From contig DAIDKV010000164.1 in the NCBI GenBank assembly GCA_027449865.1, forward strand, positions 1 to 64,000: a stretch of DNA of 64,000 nt, given 5' to 3'. Position 1 is the first letter of the stretch. Every line of letters begins with the position of its first letter. Positions 62,757 to 64,000 of the stretch are shown here, piece after piece. The DNA comes from Planctomycetales bacterium (GTDB lineage: Bacteria > Planctomycetota > Planctomycetia > Isosphaerales > Isosphaeraceae). Both the position numbers and the translations under genes were made by a program. The notes beneath the pieces are model-generated. The model was not told the origin of the DNA and ran no database searches. It saw nothing but the letters and a program-made list of their open reading frames with translations.

Positions 62757-63410
62757 ATGCGATCCGGATGGTGGGTAGGGTCCTGGGTCATCATCGGACT
62801 GAGTCTGTTCCACGCGGGCGAGGCGCGGGCAGGTGGCAACCTCCTGGTCAACGGCGGCTTCGAGACGGGGAACCTGAGCGGCTGGTCGGTTTCGGGCAAC
62901 ACCCGCTTCACGATGGTGACGGATTATTCGGTCGGTCTCCAGGGCACCGGGCCGGACGCGCCTCACTCCGGAAGCGACTATGCCTTGCTCGGACCGGTCG
63001 GGTCGATGGGCCACCTGAGCCAGACGATCGCCACCACGGCCGGCCAGACTTACCTTATTCGCTGGTGGCTCGCCAGCGATGGCAGCACCGGCAACGAATT
63101 CTCAGCCTCCTGGAATGGCTCCACGCTTTTCGATCAGGTCGACGTCCCGCGCCAGGGTTATCAGCTCTTCACCGAGAAAGCCGTGGCGGCCGGCTCGTTC
63201 AGCACTTTGACGTTCTCCTACCAGAACAATCCGGGTTTTTTCTCGCTCGACGACGTTTCGGTCTCCGTGAGTCCGATGGCCGCGAACAACCTGAACGCCA
63301 CGTCGGTCCCTGAACCGTCGGGCCTGCTCCTCCTCGCTTTGGGCCTCGCGGCGGTGATCGCGGCCGGTCCGTCCGGCATCGCCTTAACCCGGGCGGTTCG
63401 CCTCCGGTAA
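62757..63410 (+). CDS. PEP-CTERM surface protein
   Basis: 217 residues. Start at the ATG with GAAGGGGA upstream. A signal peptide (GSWVIIGLSLFHAGEARA) precedes a beta-sandwich region starting NLLVNGGFETGNLSGWSVSG, a carbohydrate-binding-like domain. The C-terminus is a PEP-CTERM sorting signal: SVPEPSGLLLLALGLAAVIAA followed by a basic tail TRAVRLR. Such proteins are processed by an exosortase, which must be encoded elsewhere. It is 75 bases upstream of selA. Confidence 0.85.
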   Translation: MRSGWWVGSWVIIGLSLFHAGEARAGGNLLVNGGFETGNLSGWSVSGNTRFTMVTDYSVGLQGTGPDAPHSGSDYALLGPVGSMGHLSQTIATTAGQTYLIRWWLASDGSTGNEFSASWNGSTLFDQVDVPRQGYQLFTEKAVAAGSFSTLTFSYQNNPGFFSLDDVSVSVSPMAANNLNATSVPEPSGLLLLALGLAAVIAAGPSGIALTRAVRLR

Positions 63411-63485
63411 GATAAAAGAACCGACGTCGGATCGTCTCGTGAAGGTTCACGGGGGACCGTCGCGGGCCGGGATTGAGGATGAGAC

Positions 63486-64000
63486 TTGGGCGAGGCGGAT
63501 GGCCGGCGTCGATTGCCACCGGTGGATGCGATCCTGAGCGAAAACGAGTTGACCGAGCCGATCCTTCGGCACGGCCGGCTCGCGGTGCGCCGGGCCGTTC
63601 GCAGGGTTCTCCAGGATCTCCGGGAAAACCTCGGAGCCGCCTCATCTCAACCGCTACCCGATCTCCCCTTCATCGTGAGTCGTTCGTTGGAGATCCTCGA
63701 GCGCGATCGTCGATCACTTCGGCCGGCGATCAATGCGACGGGAATCCTGCTGCACACGGGTCTTGGCCGGGCACCGATCGCCGAGGAGGCCATCGCGGCC
63801 GTCGCCGAGGTGGCCGGCGTGTACAGCAACCTGGAGCTGGACCTCGACTCCGGCGTCCGGGGGCGTCGAACCTCGGGGATTTCTGGTCTGCTTCGCGAGC
63901 TGACCGGGGCGGCGGCGGCGACGGCCGTCAACAACAACGCCGGAGCGACCGTGCTAGCTCTTCGGGCCCTGGCGTCGGGGCGCGAGGTGATCGTCTCGCG
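63486..64000 (+). CDS. selA: L-seryl-tRNA(Sec) selenium transferase SelA, 5' part
   Basis: The gene runs off the window; 171 codons are visible. SelA uses PLP to turn seryl-tRNA(Sec) into selenocysteyl-tRNA(Sec). A stop at 63480-63482 limits the start; TTG at 63486 has GAGG upstream. Family blocks are clear: LPPVDAILSENEL, RPAINATGILLHTGLGRAP, VYSNLELDLDSGVRGRR, ELTGAAAATAVNNNAGATVL and GREVIVS. The PLP-binding Lys lies beyond the end. It implies that the organism decodes selenocysteine. Confidence 0.93.
   Translation, partial: MGEADGRRRLPPVDAILSENELTEPILRHGRLAVRRAVRRVLQDLRENLGAASSQPLPDLPFIVSRSLEILERDRRSLRPAINATGILLHTGLGRAPIAEEAIAAVAEVAGVYSNLELDLDSGVRGRRTSGISGLLRELTGAAAATAVNNNAGATVLALRALASGREVIVS

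Noticed and set aside
1-64000. CRISPR arrays, IS elements or prophage genes
   Set aside because: No regularly spaced short repeats, transposase, integrase or phage structural genes were seen.

Overview
The window is high-GC DNA from a planctomycete, most likely a relative of the Isosphaeraceae or Gemmataceae (an inference, not proven). Three secreted proteins carry the planctomycete N-terminal motif LE-x-R-x-x-LS. There is also a PEP-CTERM protein, an LptD-like outer-membrane protein, a ThuA-domain protein, two unusual Hsp70-like proteins, and many PMT/GT87-type membrane glycosyltransferases. About 50 genes are supported. No insertion sequence, prophage or CRISPR array was seen.

Layout. 0.1-6.9 kb: membrane glycosyltransferase, a lipoprotein with a phosphatase-like domain, the pseudouridine synthases RluA-type and TruD (overlapping stop/start), and a delta-9 acyl desaturase. 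7.0-7.35 kb: a tRNA with anticodon CAU split by a group I intron of the Azoarcus/Anabaena (IC3) type. 7.4-13.6 kb: TPR/glycosyltransferase, two polytopic membrane proteins and a secreted dockerin-like protein. 13.6-18.3 kb: queG, metF, nth, a LON-domain protein and folE. 18.3-27.5 kb: TlpA-like thioredoxin, a YdiJ-type FAD/Fe-S dehydrogenase, then lptD-like and dgkA genes. 27.5-31.1 kb: an Hsp70-like/DUF2760/sulfite-oxidase-like cluster and a STAS protein. 31.5-37.3 kb: secreted protein, FabH, a small hypothetical and an NHLRC2-like thioredoxin/NHL protein. 37.3-43.3 kb: a second, longer Hsp70-like protein between two unusual intergenic inverted repeats, then leuS. 44.1-50.1 kb: a secreted eqolisin (G1) peptidase, an SGNH/MBOAT acyltransferase pair and a peptidoglycan amidase lipoprotein. 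50.2-57.2 kb: a probable operon sucC - retropepsin-like protease - sucD - Nudix, then YacP-like NYN nuclease and pyrR-pyrB-pyrC. 57.4-64 kb: Gfo/Idh/MocA oxidoreductase, a PMT-like transferase, a zinc-ribbon protein, a secreted hypothetical, ThuA, PEP-CTERM, and the 5' part of selA running off the window.

Functional themes are envelope and polysaccharide building (glycosyltransferases, MBOAT/SGNH, LptD, DgkA, amidase), tRNA and cofactor modification (TruD, RluA, QueG, FolE, SelA), pyrimidine synthesis, and the TCA step of succinyl-CoA ligase. The items most worth a second look are the intron-split tRNA, the two Hsp70-like genes and their neighbours, the retropepsin between sucC and sucD, and the intergenic word-like inverted repeats. 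All functional names come from reading motifs by eye; no database search was possible.
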